Shown piece after piece: positions 1 through 10,506 of a DNA stretch of 23,367 bases; the first letter of the stretch is position 1; every line of letters begins with the position of its first letter. Made by a program: the position numbers and the translations under genes. This stretch comes from Poronia punctata. Its lineage: Eukaryota > Ascomycota > Sordariomycetes > Xylariales > Xylariaceae. The notes under the pieces were generated by a model that saw only the letters and a list, made by a program, of their open reading frames with translations, was not told where the DNA came from and searched no databases. The stretch lies in contig MU401844.1 of the NCBI GenBank assembly GCA_022579005.1, positions 1 to 23,367 of the forward strand, written 5' to 3'.

Positions 1-134
1 TAAAAATATAAAAATATAAAAATATAAAAATATAAAAATATAAAAATATAAAAATATAAAAATATAAAAATATAAAAATATAAAAATATAAAAATTTAAA
101 AATTTAAAAATATAAAAATATAAAAATATAAAAA
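1..134. repeat. 8-bp tandem repeat, unit TAAAAATA
   Basis: About 17 head-to-tail copies of the unit TAAAAATA run from the window's first base, so the array may continue to the left. Two units around 92-107 carry a T-for-A change giving AAATTTAAA. The array stops exactly where the LTR-like sequence starts at 135. A shorter stretch of the same pattern lies at 7602-7617, just before the right LTR of the neighbouring element. It is a simple AT minisatellite with no coding content. Confidence 0.9.
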
Positions 135-346
135 TGTTATAAAGTAATATTACTAGCAATTTTAAACCTTAATAAATTAAATAACATTTATTTAATTAAT
201 TAAATAAAAAGTTAAACTAGCTAATCTTTTTTTAATAAAGTATACCTAGCTATATATTAGTTATTAGTTAGCATAGGCTTATTAAATATATAGCCTTTAT
301 ATAAATATCTTAATATATAAGTTTTATATATAAGTGTTTTATTATA
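135..346. repeat. Solo LTR-like copy, mutated by RIP
   Basis: This stretch is a third, more diverged copy of the terminal repeat found at 907-1141 and 7624-7860. Shared landmarks in the same order are the GTTATAAAGTAAT start, a CTAGCAAT block, TTAAATAAC, a TTAGTTATTAGT block and the ATATAAGT end with TTTTATTATA. It begins with TG at 135, but it lacks about 22 bp present at the left end of the other two copies, where the 8-bp array abuts instead. No internal retroelement sequence is attached, so it reads as a solo LTR or a truncated fragment. No target-site duplication could be made out. Confidence 0.6.
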
Positions 347-906
347 TTATATTACTTATAAAACAAAATATTTAAGCTATTTTAAGTGCTATAAAGCTTG
401 TTATAAAGCTAAATTACTTTTTAAACTTCTTTTTAATAAGTTATTAAGCTTAAAAAGTAGACTTTAGCTTTAATTATAGCGTTTAATTAATCTTTTTAAC
501 TAGATATACATTAATAAATAACTTATATTTTACTTTTTATCTATTTAAAGAAAACTTTATTATATTAGTTTAAAAATACATTAAGGTATATTTTTAGACC
601 CTTGTAATTAAGTTATAACATTATAAATACATTGCTATATAAATAACTATAAATAACCTTGCTCTTTTTACTTAACTTATAGCTTAAATCTTAATAATAT
701 CTTTAATTTTATTATATAACCTAGGTATACTCTAGTACTTCTATTATAAGGCAAAATAGGTAATAAACTATATACTATAATTAATGCACCTTATTAGCTT
801 ATAACCTTTAAACATAAATACTCTTAGCACAATATAATAAAGTTCTCTTTAAACAAATAAAAACTTTTTAAAAAAGTTGTTTATATTAACTTTTATATTA
901 AATAAT
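347..906. other. AT-rich RIP-type DNA, no gene
   Basis: This 560-base spacer between the solo LTR-like copy and the left LTR of the next element is A+T-rich, with frequent stops in all frames. I see no gene, RNA or clear repeat in it. Confidence 0.7.
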
Positions 907-1141
907 TATAAGGGTTAAAGTAATAAGGTAGTTATAAGGTAATGTTGCTAGCAATTCTAAGAACTAGGTATATTAAATAACTTTTATTTAGTTAACTAAG
1001 TAAGTAACTAGGCTAGCTAAAAAAATAAAAGAAGGTATAACCAGCTAAACTATAGCTAATAGTTAGTATAGGTTTAGTCTAAGTATAGTTTATATATAAG
1101 TAGCTTAGCAAATACGTCTTATAAGTAAGCGCTTTATTATA
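907..1141. repeat. Left LTR of the decayed element
   Basis: It aligns along its whole length with 7624-7860. Both start TATAA-GGTTAAAG and share GTAGTTATAAGG, a CTAGCAATT block, TAAGTAAGTAACTAGGCTAG, AAACTATAGCTAAT and TATATATAAGTAGCTTAG. Identity is about 85 percent by eye, and most differences are C/T or G/A. Unmutated ends were probably TG...CA and now read TA...TA. This copy is slightly less mutated than the right one; for example it keeps AAGCGCTTT where the right copy has AAGTATTTT. Confidence 0.7.
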
Positions 1142-4100
1142 TTGCCTTTTTTATAAGTTGCTAGTTTTTAATAATTTAAGCATTTATAGGTATATTTACT
1201 TGTTAAGCCTGTTTTTAATTTTATTTAATTACATTACCTTTTTATACTTTGTTGCTATACTTTTACTTATTTTTTTACTTTTTATTAATTTAGTTTATTT
1301 TTATTTAATTTTATAACCTTATTTTTAAAGTTAGCTTTTGTTAGTATTACTATTTTATTAAGCTTTTTACTAAGCAGTTATTATTATGCTGCTTTTTAAG
1401 CTTTTTTATTTTAGCTTTATATACTAGTATACTTTTAATATAAATCTTAGCTAGTTATTTTTAAATTATAACGTTTTTAAGTTTAATTATAAACCTAATA
1501 CTAAGTAGCTAAGAATTATTTATAAACTTAGTAAAAAGCCTTGCTAGCATTATACTTTTAATATATATTTTAATTTTTATATTTATTTCTTTTATTATCT
1601 TTATAATGCTAATTATAGTTTTTATAAAAAAACTTATATTACTTATTTCGCTATATAGTTGCTGCTTTACTAATCAACTTTTATTAAATATTAATTATAT
1701 AGATTTTCTTTTAACTTTATTAAGTATAGCTTAAAGTATTATATTATATATTCTTTGCTTTTATATTAATGTAAAAAAGGTTTAATAAGCTTATTATATT
1801 AATTTTGTTGCTAATATTAGAGCTATTTTATTTAAACATATTATTATAGCTATAAGCTGCTCTATATCTTTCTTAAATAAAGTAAATATAGCTTTTTAGC
1901 ATATAGTTAATTTTTAAAAAAGCTATTTATTTTAATATATTAAAAAAGCGCTAAGCTATAATTTACTAAGAATTAGTTCAGCTATATTATTTATTAACTT
2001 TTATTATTACCTTTTTTTATTTACACTTTTTATTGCTTATTTATTAGCTTAGTTACTAAATTTTAATAGTTTTATATATAAATTTTAGTTTGCTATACCT
2101 TTTTTAAGTATTAAAACAGGTTTTTATGTTATTTAAACGCTTAGTTATATTAGTTATATATAATTATTATAAAGCCTTTTAATAAAAAGCTAAATTATTA
2201 AAAAACGTTTACTAATAAAAATATAAAATTCTTTTTAGTATAAATAAAGCTTTTTAAAAGCTTTTTATTTATAAATCTATTTTAATTACAATTATTGCTT
2301 TTATTTATAATAACTATTAAACTATATTACTTAATTTTAACTATAGCTATTTTAATACTATAATATATCTTTTAGTTTTTTTAGCTATTGTTTAGCTTTT
2401 TTTTGCTAACTTTTTATTTTAATAATATTGCTTTTAATATTAATAAGTTAAGTTAAAATTATTATAAGTTTATTTATATATAGGTTTTAGTTTTTATAGT
2501 ACTATAGCCTTGTTAACTGCTTAGTAATAGCTTATAATTCTTTATAAACTAAGTTTTATATTTTTATAACTTCTAATGCTTATTATATTAATATAACTAT
2601 TTTAATTATTATTTTATTTAATATAAACCTTTTAAAAAAAGCTTTTATACTAGTTTAATAAATAACTTATATTTGCTAAGTATTTAGCTAGCTTTTAAGT
2701 ATTATATTTTACTAGCTAGCTTTTTTATTTTATTAAATATTTTTATTTACTTTAGTTTTTTTAATATTAAATAATATTTTTTATTGCTTATTTCTTTTAT
2801 TAATGCTTTTACTTAACCAGCGCTATTTTGCTAGCGTTTTTTAACAAGTTTATTTAAAGCTTTAATAATAATATAAAAAATATATTATAAAGTTAAAAAT
2901 AAATTTTAAGCAACTAGATTTAGTATGCTTAAGTTTTTACTTTTTAAAAAACTTTAACTTAAATATATATAAAGCCTACTTTTCTTTTATACTTAAACTT
3001 TAAATAAACTATTAATAGCTTTACTATATTACTTATTTAAAACTTTGTTTAGTATTTAAGTTTTATTATAATATTTTTATATTAATTTTATTGCTTATTT
3101 TTAATGCTTATAAACTATATAGTATATAGCTTTTATTTATTATAGTTTTTTTTAAATATTATACTAAAGCTATTTTAATATATATTTAATGCTTTTTAAG
3201 TAGTACTTATATAATGCTTTAAATAGCAAATAGCTTATAATAGCATAGAAGCTATTATTATATATAAACTTAGCTTTTGCTAATATTTAACTTAGCTATT
3301 TAGCTTACTAATATAAAAAGTATAAAAGTATTTTTTAAAAAGTATAGTATACTTATTTTATTTAACTATTAGTTTAAAATTACTTTGTAGTAAATAGCTA
3401 CTAGCGTACTTTTTATACTTTATAAAACCTTTTTTAAAATTTGCTTATAATAAGTTTATTTTTATTACTTATAATTATTTTTAAAAACTTATACTAATAA
3501 TTTATTTTATAGTATATAATTGCTATAAGCTTAGTAGTAATAAGCATTTTTTATATAAAAATAAATAACGCTATTTTTATAAACTAGTTTATAATAACTA
3601 AAATTATATTATAAACCTTACTATTTACTTTTATATATAAAAGTAGTTTTATAATAAAATTTAAGCTAATTCTTTTTAAAAAGCTGCTTTAAAAGAAAAT
3701 AACTAAAGCTTTTTATAAAGCTTATGTTTTAGCTTTTAAGCGCTTTTATATTATATATAGCTAGCAATATATTTTTTAATATATTTAGCTTTAAGCATTT
3801 TTAATAAAACTTATATTATAATAACTTAGCTATTTTGTTTATATATTTAGCTTTATAGTTATTATAGTACTAATATATTAATTTCTTAATTAAAGCTTTT
3901 TAAGCTAAAATTATTAGCTATTTTTAAAAATATAATATATTTTTTTTATTAATATAATATGTTTTTTATATTTTAGCCTTATAGCATATAACCTTTGCTA
4001 GCTTTATAAAAGTAACGTTTTTAGCTTATAGTTTATAAACTATTTTATAAAACTATATTAAAACTATTAGTTAAAAAGCTATTTTGCGTTAAACTAATTT

Positions 4101-7100
4101 ATTAGCTTTAGTATATAAAACATATTAGTTATAAATAATATCTTTAACTTTTTTTTAAAAAAACAGTTTTTATGCTTTTAATAATAGCTTTTATTAAATA
4201 TATTATTATTATTATTTATAAAGTATATAATATATAAGTTAAGCATATATATTAGTACGTTTTACTTTTTAACTTTTTAAAATGTTTATAATTATATAGT
4301 AAAAGTTTAGCAATTTATAAGCTTATAAATTTGCAATTTATACTTTTATTATTAAAAAAGCTAATAAGTATAAGTTTAATAAAGCTTTCTAAGCTACTTT
4401 AATAGCATAAGCTAATACTTTACTTTTTTCTTTTTTTTAAAACAAGATCTTTACTAATAACTACTATACTTTTTATAGCAGCTTGCTAACTAGTTAAAGT
4501 TTTTTTTTAATATTATTATTATATCTTTATATTAAACCTTTTTAGCTATATAATTTAGCTTTTTTAATTGTTTATTTACTAGGTTTAATATGCTTAATTA
4601 GTATTTTATATTAAAACTAAAGTATATTAGCTTTTATACTTAGTAAGCAAGCTTTTTAAAAAAGTTTTGCGCTAGTAAGTTAACTATGCGTTTTAAAGCT
4701 ATATAGTTTATTTATACTATTAAGGTTTTATTTTATTTTTTTAAAGTGTTATTACTAGTACTTATAGGTTTTTATAATTACTAAAAGCTTTTATTAGCTT
4801 ATTATTTATTTAGTTTTTATAATTATCACCTTTTATAACTAGTAAGCAACTAGTTTTTATATATTTTTATAAAGCTATAACAATATTTTTAATATTGCTT
4901 TTATTAATATATTTATTTTTACCTTAATATTTAAATAGCTATTTTAGTAATAAAAAGTAGTTATTAATATAAAAGCTTTTTTATATTTTTAAACGCTTAA
5001 TTTACTTTTAAGGTTTATTTAAAAACATAGCCTAGTAAAGTATAACTTTTTAAAATAGCTATAATTAATATAGTAACGTTTATATGTTTAGCTATAAACT
5101 TTTAATAAAAGTTTATAAACTTTAAAAATACTTATATATTATATATTAAAGTTAATGCTTTTTACTTTTAAATAGCAGCAACCTTTTTAAAAATCTATTT
5201 TTAGTTTTTTTAGTTATAATAATAAAGTTTAAAAATTTTATTTTAGTTTTAAAAAACTTACATTTTATGTTAAAAACAGCTTTTTATTTATTACTATGCT
5301 TAATTTAAATATAATAGTAAGCCTTATAAAGGTTTAGCTTTAAAAAGACTTTTGCTAACTTTAGTTTATTTATTACTTTTAATATAAAAAGTAAAAAGTA
5401 CTTATTTTTAGAGTTATTTTATTTAAGCCTTTATAATTAATATAAAGCTTTATAGTTTTTTTAGTATAAATAAAATAAAAGCTTTTATATTTACCTTTAA
5501 ATACTATATATAACTTATTTAAAAGTGCTTTTTAAAGTACTTTTTAAGCATTTGTTATTAAGCCTTTATAGTAAAATAAATTAAAGTTAATATCACTTAT
5601 GCTTTCTTTACTAAGTTAATTATATATTATGCTTTTTTAGCACTAGTAACTTTTTTACTAATAGCTTAAAGTATATATGCTAAAACGGTTTAAAATATTT
5701 AAGTAAATTAATTTTATATTTAGTACTAAGCTTATTATTAATTTTAAAAAATAGCAACTTTTTAAAAATTAATACTTATATTTATTAAGTTAACAATATA
5801 CGTTGCTTAACTACTAACTATGTTTTTATCAAACCTTTTAAAATTTATTTTTTAGTACTTATTATAAAATTTTTATATAAAAGCTATATTTAATAGTATA
5901 TTTAACCAACTTATTTTTATTTATAATATTAAAACCTTTAAAACCTTTTACTTTTTATATATCATATAAAATATTTTCTTAAAAGCTTTTTTAATTTTTT
6001 AAGCGTTACTTATTTAAAAACTAGCTATAAAAGCTACTTAATACCTTATTAGCTGTTTATTTAGTTTTATTAATAAAAGTAATAAAATATTTACTTTTTA
6101 TAAGTATTTTCTATTAAAATCTTTATATATAATATTAATTTAAGCGTTTATATTTATATTTATAATAACTTTTTTAAGCTTTTACTTGCTATTTAAAAAT
6201 TAGTAGCTACTATTTAAAATAGCTTTATAATATTAAACGCTTTATATAACCTTATTAAAATAAATTAAATATATTATTTTCTTTTAGCTTAGCTTTTAAC
6301 TTTTTATTTTTAAAGTTTAACTAAGCCGCTTAAATATTTTATACTTTACTTTTAAGCTATTTAAATTGTTTATATTTAATTTTGCTTAATTAGTAATTTA
6401 ACGCTAACTACTTATTTTTTAAGCAATACTTAGCTAGATAGCTTTTTTTACTATAATAATAGCATTTTCTTAAGCTATAGCTAATATATTTTAATTTACT
6501 TTAGTTTTAATTTATTTATTGCTTAAATAAGTTATTAGTTTTTTTAAAATTATTCATGCACTTTTAAGTTATTTACTAATTCTTTTTGCTTTAGTAAGTG
6601 TTTAGCATATTTTTGCTTTTATAGCAATTTATACTTCTTATTAATATAGTACTAAATACTTTATTATTTTTTAGCTTTATAATTTTTTGTTACTATATTA
6701 TTAAATAATATATGCTACTTTATTAAAACCTTTTTTAATTTTTTTAAAGCTTATACTAATAATTAAAAGCTAGTTAGCTATTATTTTCTAGCAATATAGC
6801 GCTTTTAAGCTTTTATACTAATACTTGCTAATAAAAAAAAGATTTTAAGTTTTTGTTTTTTTATTGCTATTACTTATATAATTGCTTTTAAAAAATTTAT
6901 TTAAACAGCTTTAATTTAACGTTTCTTTATTAAACAAACTTTTAAAAGTTTTTAAAAATAGCTTTTTTTTAAGTTATTACAATTTAGCATATTTTAATAA
7001 AAATGCTAATTTATTTAAATATTAAACTTAGTTTATATTAAGGCCTATATAATTTATATTAAATCTTTATAGCCAGGCTTTTGCTAAATGCTTTCTTTTA

Positions 7101-7623
7101 TAGCTATAATTTAGTTTTTAATTTTTATAGTAGTAGCATTTTGCTTTAGCTGCTTATAATTATATATAAAAGCTTTAGCGTAATCTTTATATTATAGCTC
7201 CCTTTGCTTAGTAAATAGTTAAAGCAATTATAAGTTTTAATTTATTATTTTAATAATCTAATTTAAAAAATTATTATTTTAGCTTTTTAAACTTTTTAAA
7301 AGCTATTATAATAAAAACTTTTATTATAAAAGCTTTTATATAATAGCAATTTAAAGTAAAAAAAGTGCCTTTTAACTTTTTAACCTTTTTATAAGTTATT
7401 GCTTTATAGCTAATTAACTATTTTAATAAGTAATACTTTTTATTTTAAGTTTTTTACGTTTATTATAGCTTAATTATTATTACTTATTTTTATTATTAAA
7501 TTTATTAAAGGTTTTTATATTATTATAAGTTATTTGCTTAGTAGTTATAAGCTAAGCTTAGTTTTTAGTTTAAATCTTTTTTTAAATATTGCATTATAAC
7601 TTAAAAATATAAAAATAAAAAAG
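1142..7623. other. Internal region of the decayed element, no intact coding
   Basis: This is about 6.5 kb of A+T-rich DNA; two 60-base lines counted by eye had near 12 percent G+C. Surviving C and G lie mostly in GCT, AGC, CTT and AAG contexts. Stops, mainly TAA and TAG, interrupt every frame, as expected when CAA and CAG codons and TGG are hit by RIP. The plus strand is rich in T runs, suggesting the coding strand was the minus strand. On the minus strand near 3240-3920 there are stretches rich in K, Y, L and I broken only by TAA or TAG, but no protein family could be recognised. No tRNA or other RNA gene was seen. Confidence 0.6.
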
Positions 7624-7860
7624 TATAAAGGTTAAAGCAATAAAGTAGTTATAAGGCAATATTACTAGCAATTTTAAAAACTAAATATATTAAATAACTT
7701 TAATTTAATTAACTAAGTAAGTAACTAGGCTAGGTAAAAAGATAAAAAAAAGTATAACTAGTTAAACTATAGCTAATTATTAGTATAAGTTTAGCTTAAA
7801 TATAGTTTATATATAAGTAGCTTAGAAAATAGGTCTTATAAATAAGTATTTTATTTTAAT
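7624..7860. repeat. Right LTR of the decayed element
   Basis: It is the direct-repeat partner of 907-1141. It carries more A and T at the variable positions and a few transversions. Similarity stops at about 7860, after ATAAGTATTTTATTTTA, and the following sequence does not match what follows the left copy; this sets the outer LTR end. An A-rich run, AAAAATAAAAAAG, lies immediately to its left. Confidence 0.7.
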
Positions 7861-8205
7861 AATATATTTTTTAAAATTGTTTTATATTATTAATAAAGCT
7901 TTAAACTTAATAATTTTTAATAAAAATTTTATTATTTATATATTAAAAATAAAAATCTATTTTTATAAATAATAATTTTTAATATTTTTTATACTTTTTT
8001 AAATATAATAAAAGTATAAAAAGTAAATCTTTTAATAATAAAATACTTATTACTTATTATAAAAAAGCTAGTTAAATACTTATATATTGCTTATATTTTA
8101 CTATGTATTTAATAGTATATTTTAAAATATATTTATATACTTATATTATAACCTATTAAACCTTTGCAAAATAAGCATAAAAAAGTTAAATCATCTATTA
8201 TCCTT
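7861..8205. other. AT-rich flank on the 3' side of the gene
   Basis: RIP-type AT-rich DNA lies between the right LTR and the stop codon of the minus-strand gene. The transcript's 3' untranslated region and polyadenylation signals must lie here, because composition changes at the stop codon itself. AATAAA-like words are so common in this DNA that none can be singled out. No other gene is present. Confidence 0.65.
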
Positions 8206-10506
8206 TTAAAACATTTCTTTCCCGCTAATTAGACGCACAAAACTATACGGTACGTTTTGGCCAACAAGAAGTCTAACAATCTCAGCCGTTGTAAAAGCCG
8301 CCGTGTCTGCGACACCATAGGCCGCAAACCCACACTGCTCCGCTATGGCACCCGGGTCTTCCTTTCTTGGCCCATCAGCTAGATCTAGAAAGACCTTCCG
8401 GATCTGGTATGAAGATCCCCTTGCGCCGCCAAATAAGCGTACCAGCATCCCCACAAGGCTGGATCTCTCCGGCCCGAGTGCCGAGACGAGAACAAAGGGG
8501 CTAGCCTCGTCGCCCATGGCCCTCGCCTTCTGGAGGCTCTCCAAGCTGTTGAAAGGCTCGACATCAAAGTTGCGGGCTAGTGCAAGGGGTGTCTTGAAGC
8601 CAACCGTATAGACCTTCCCAACGCGAAGTGCTTTCAGAGCGTACATTGCGGAGGCAGCATCATCGGCGTGCGAAGCTAAGACGACTGCAGTCCTCCCAAA
8701 GTATGCCATGGGCGCTAGGTCACGCGTAAGGGTGCTAAGGATACCCCGCCAGCTTGCGTTGTCGAAAAGGAGAGAGGAAGTAGCGGGGAAGCCGTAAGCG
8801 CTGTTTGGATTTGCGGTCAAGGGTGACTCGGTCCGGCAGTTGGGACTAGATGGAACCGACGACGGGGCGGAGTCAGGTGCGGACAACGGGCCTGGCTGTA
8901 CCACAATAGTGTCCACCATGCCTATAGTACGAGCTGCCTCCGTGAGTATCGGCCCAGCCCCGTTCTGTTGCCTCGAAAAGAACACACTCTGTTGCATCAG
9001 GCTCAAGAAGGATACGGCAGGGCTCAGATACGCCCCCCCAAAATTCCTCTGATTGCACCATGCTTCAACGCTGTGGGGTCCCCTTGCTTGTCTCTCAACA
9101 ACGGCGAAATGGTGCGGCAAGCCGAGCTCGTTGAAACACTTCTCATAGAAGGGCGAGCGGGGTACTTGGACGCGAGCCGAGGGCGTCCTGATGCCATAAA
9201 TACACTTTTTGGGGAGCTGGCCCAGAGATGCCAGAGCGGCATTGATCTCAGCAGCGCTCATCTGACCGGGTGCAGCGATGATGGGAAGTAGAGGGTGGGT
9301 AATGGGTGTAAAAACTTTGTTAAATGTCCGCGATATCTGACCAATCTCGCCCATGTTTAGGCCAGAGAATGGAGGGGCACCCGGGTACTCGGCACGGATC
9401 CTGGAGCGGAAATATTCCAACTCGAAGTTTTCGTTGTGCTCATTGATGATGGCAATCATTTTGACAATGTGCGCATACTTGCACGATTCGACAAAGACGG
9501 CCTGGGCGTAGGCGGATGGCCACTTAAAAGTGCCCGAGAAGTCATGAAAGGCCGACATGATATGGCTATTGCCGCGATTTTCGTAGAGCCGGCGCCGCAC
9601 GTCTTCGGGTAGCCACACTTCGACATCGATATATTCAACGCCCCATTGTACGGCGCGGTACAGGTAGTCGTAGAATAGGTTGGGGTTGTCCATCGGAAAA
9701 CGCCCATTTTCCCTTGTACAACGCGTAGTGTATATGATGGGCAGCTCGGTCCTCTGCCGTAGTAGCATCACCTGCTCGCCCACATAATTTAGGCTAGGAA
9801 TTTGCGCAAATGTGCCGTCCCCAAGGGGTTCTTTGAGTAGGTCTACTCGTAGTTCCACTGCGTCACACCCCACAGTCAGCAATTCGATGTTGGGCAGGGC
9901 GGCCCTCACGTCGGGAAAGGTAGTCGAGATGAAGAAAGTCCGAGGTTTCTGCATAAGTGTATGGTGGTGGTTAATCTGGCCGAGGGTGAAGGAGATGAAG
10001 CGAGCTAGATCGCGGCGAAAGAATCTTTTCTCTGAATACAGGAACTCATAGTCGCTGTAGACGGAAAGATGGTCATCCGGGGGCATCCCGAGGTCGACAT
10101 TGTGCGCATGGATGAGGACCATAGCATTCCTATCACGAGTAATTATACCCACTCTTGCGTTCTCGGCTGAGATGCCCAGGACCATATCTTGCTCAGCCGT
10201 CGCAGCACCTTGGAAACTGTCGGTCATTTGAAACGGTTTGCCTAGCACGTCGGCAAATGTGGACACCATAGACTCCTGGCCGGGACCATAAATGATGACA
10301 GCAGTTCGATTGTCACCCGGGCGCAACCCACTACTCATCTTACCACCATCCTGGCTGGGTGACGGCAGTTTCGAGTTGACATCCATCGCAAGCCCTGATG
10401 TTGTAGTATCGCTCGTTTCCGGGCGGCGGCCTGATACCGGGGCCTGAGCTAACGACTGCACTGTCGTCATCCTGACCGCGTTTCCCCCGGGCGCTGATAG
10501 CTTCAT
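8206..10506 (-). CDS. qutR: Quinate repressor-like protein (AROM C-terminal homologue, QutR/QA-1S type)
   Basis: Likely a cytoplasmic or nuclear regulator that represses quinate catabolism genes by binding the pathway activator. Numbering below counts from the first in-frame NTG codon, a GTG at 10611. That GTG is not a credible fungal start, and an in-frame stop lies at 10642-10644. I start at the ATG for residue 36, giving 766 aa. The ATG for residue 48 (10470) has the better context, with A at -3. An upstream exon is also possible.

Residues 101-215 are shikimate-kinase-like but short; the P-loop is degenerate (YGPGQESM) with no GK[ST]. Residues about 222-462 are type I 3-dehydroquinase-like. 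E253, R255, R297, E301, H356, K384, R428 and Q450 match the catalytic and substrate-binding set of AroD (E46, R48, R82, E86, H143, K170, R213, Q236). Residues about 470-801 are shikimate-dehydrogenase-like and dead: the catalytic lysine site reads SPAVS, and the glycine-rich NADP loop reads [10 protein letters not shown] Ser/Pro-rich insert lies at 577-612. The frame is open throughout with no intron needed, and the C-terminus is full length. Composition is normal, unlike all surrounding DNA. Alternative: a dehydroquinase-active AROM fragment. Confidence 0.85.

Larger units (their letters stand above)
907..7860 (-). mobile_element. Decayed LTR retrotransposon (RIP-inactivated)
   Basis: Two direct repeats of about 235 bp, at 907-1141 and 7624-7860, enclose roughly 6.5 kb; total length near 7 kb is normal for a fungal Gypsy or Copia element. 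The interior has no open frame of useful length on either strand, and the base changes are of the RIP type. Orientation is tentative. The plus strand of the interior is T-rich, and a pyrimidine run (CCTTTTTTAT, about 1145-1154) lies just inside the left LTR; this would be a polypurine tract if the element runs on the minus strand. An A-rich run before the right LTR would fit the other direction. No primer-binding site was found. The superfamily cannot be told because no gag, protease, reverse transcriptase or integrase motif survives legibly. Confidence 0.6.

Noticed and set aside
1..134. CRISPR array or telomere
   Set aside because: The repeat is a plain 8-bp unit without spacers and does not resemble TTAGGG-type telomere repeats.
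1..8200. Mitochondrial DNA or a centromere as source of the AT-rich sequence
   Set aside because: No mitochondrial genes or tRNAs are seen, and the context-dependent loss of CpA fits RIP. A centromere cannot be excluded but nothing specific supports it.
8345..10051. Several 60-107 codon frames on both strands inside the main gene
   Set aside because: They overlap the conserved repressor-like coding sequence in other frames and have no family features of their own.
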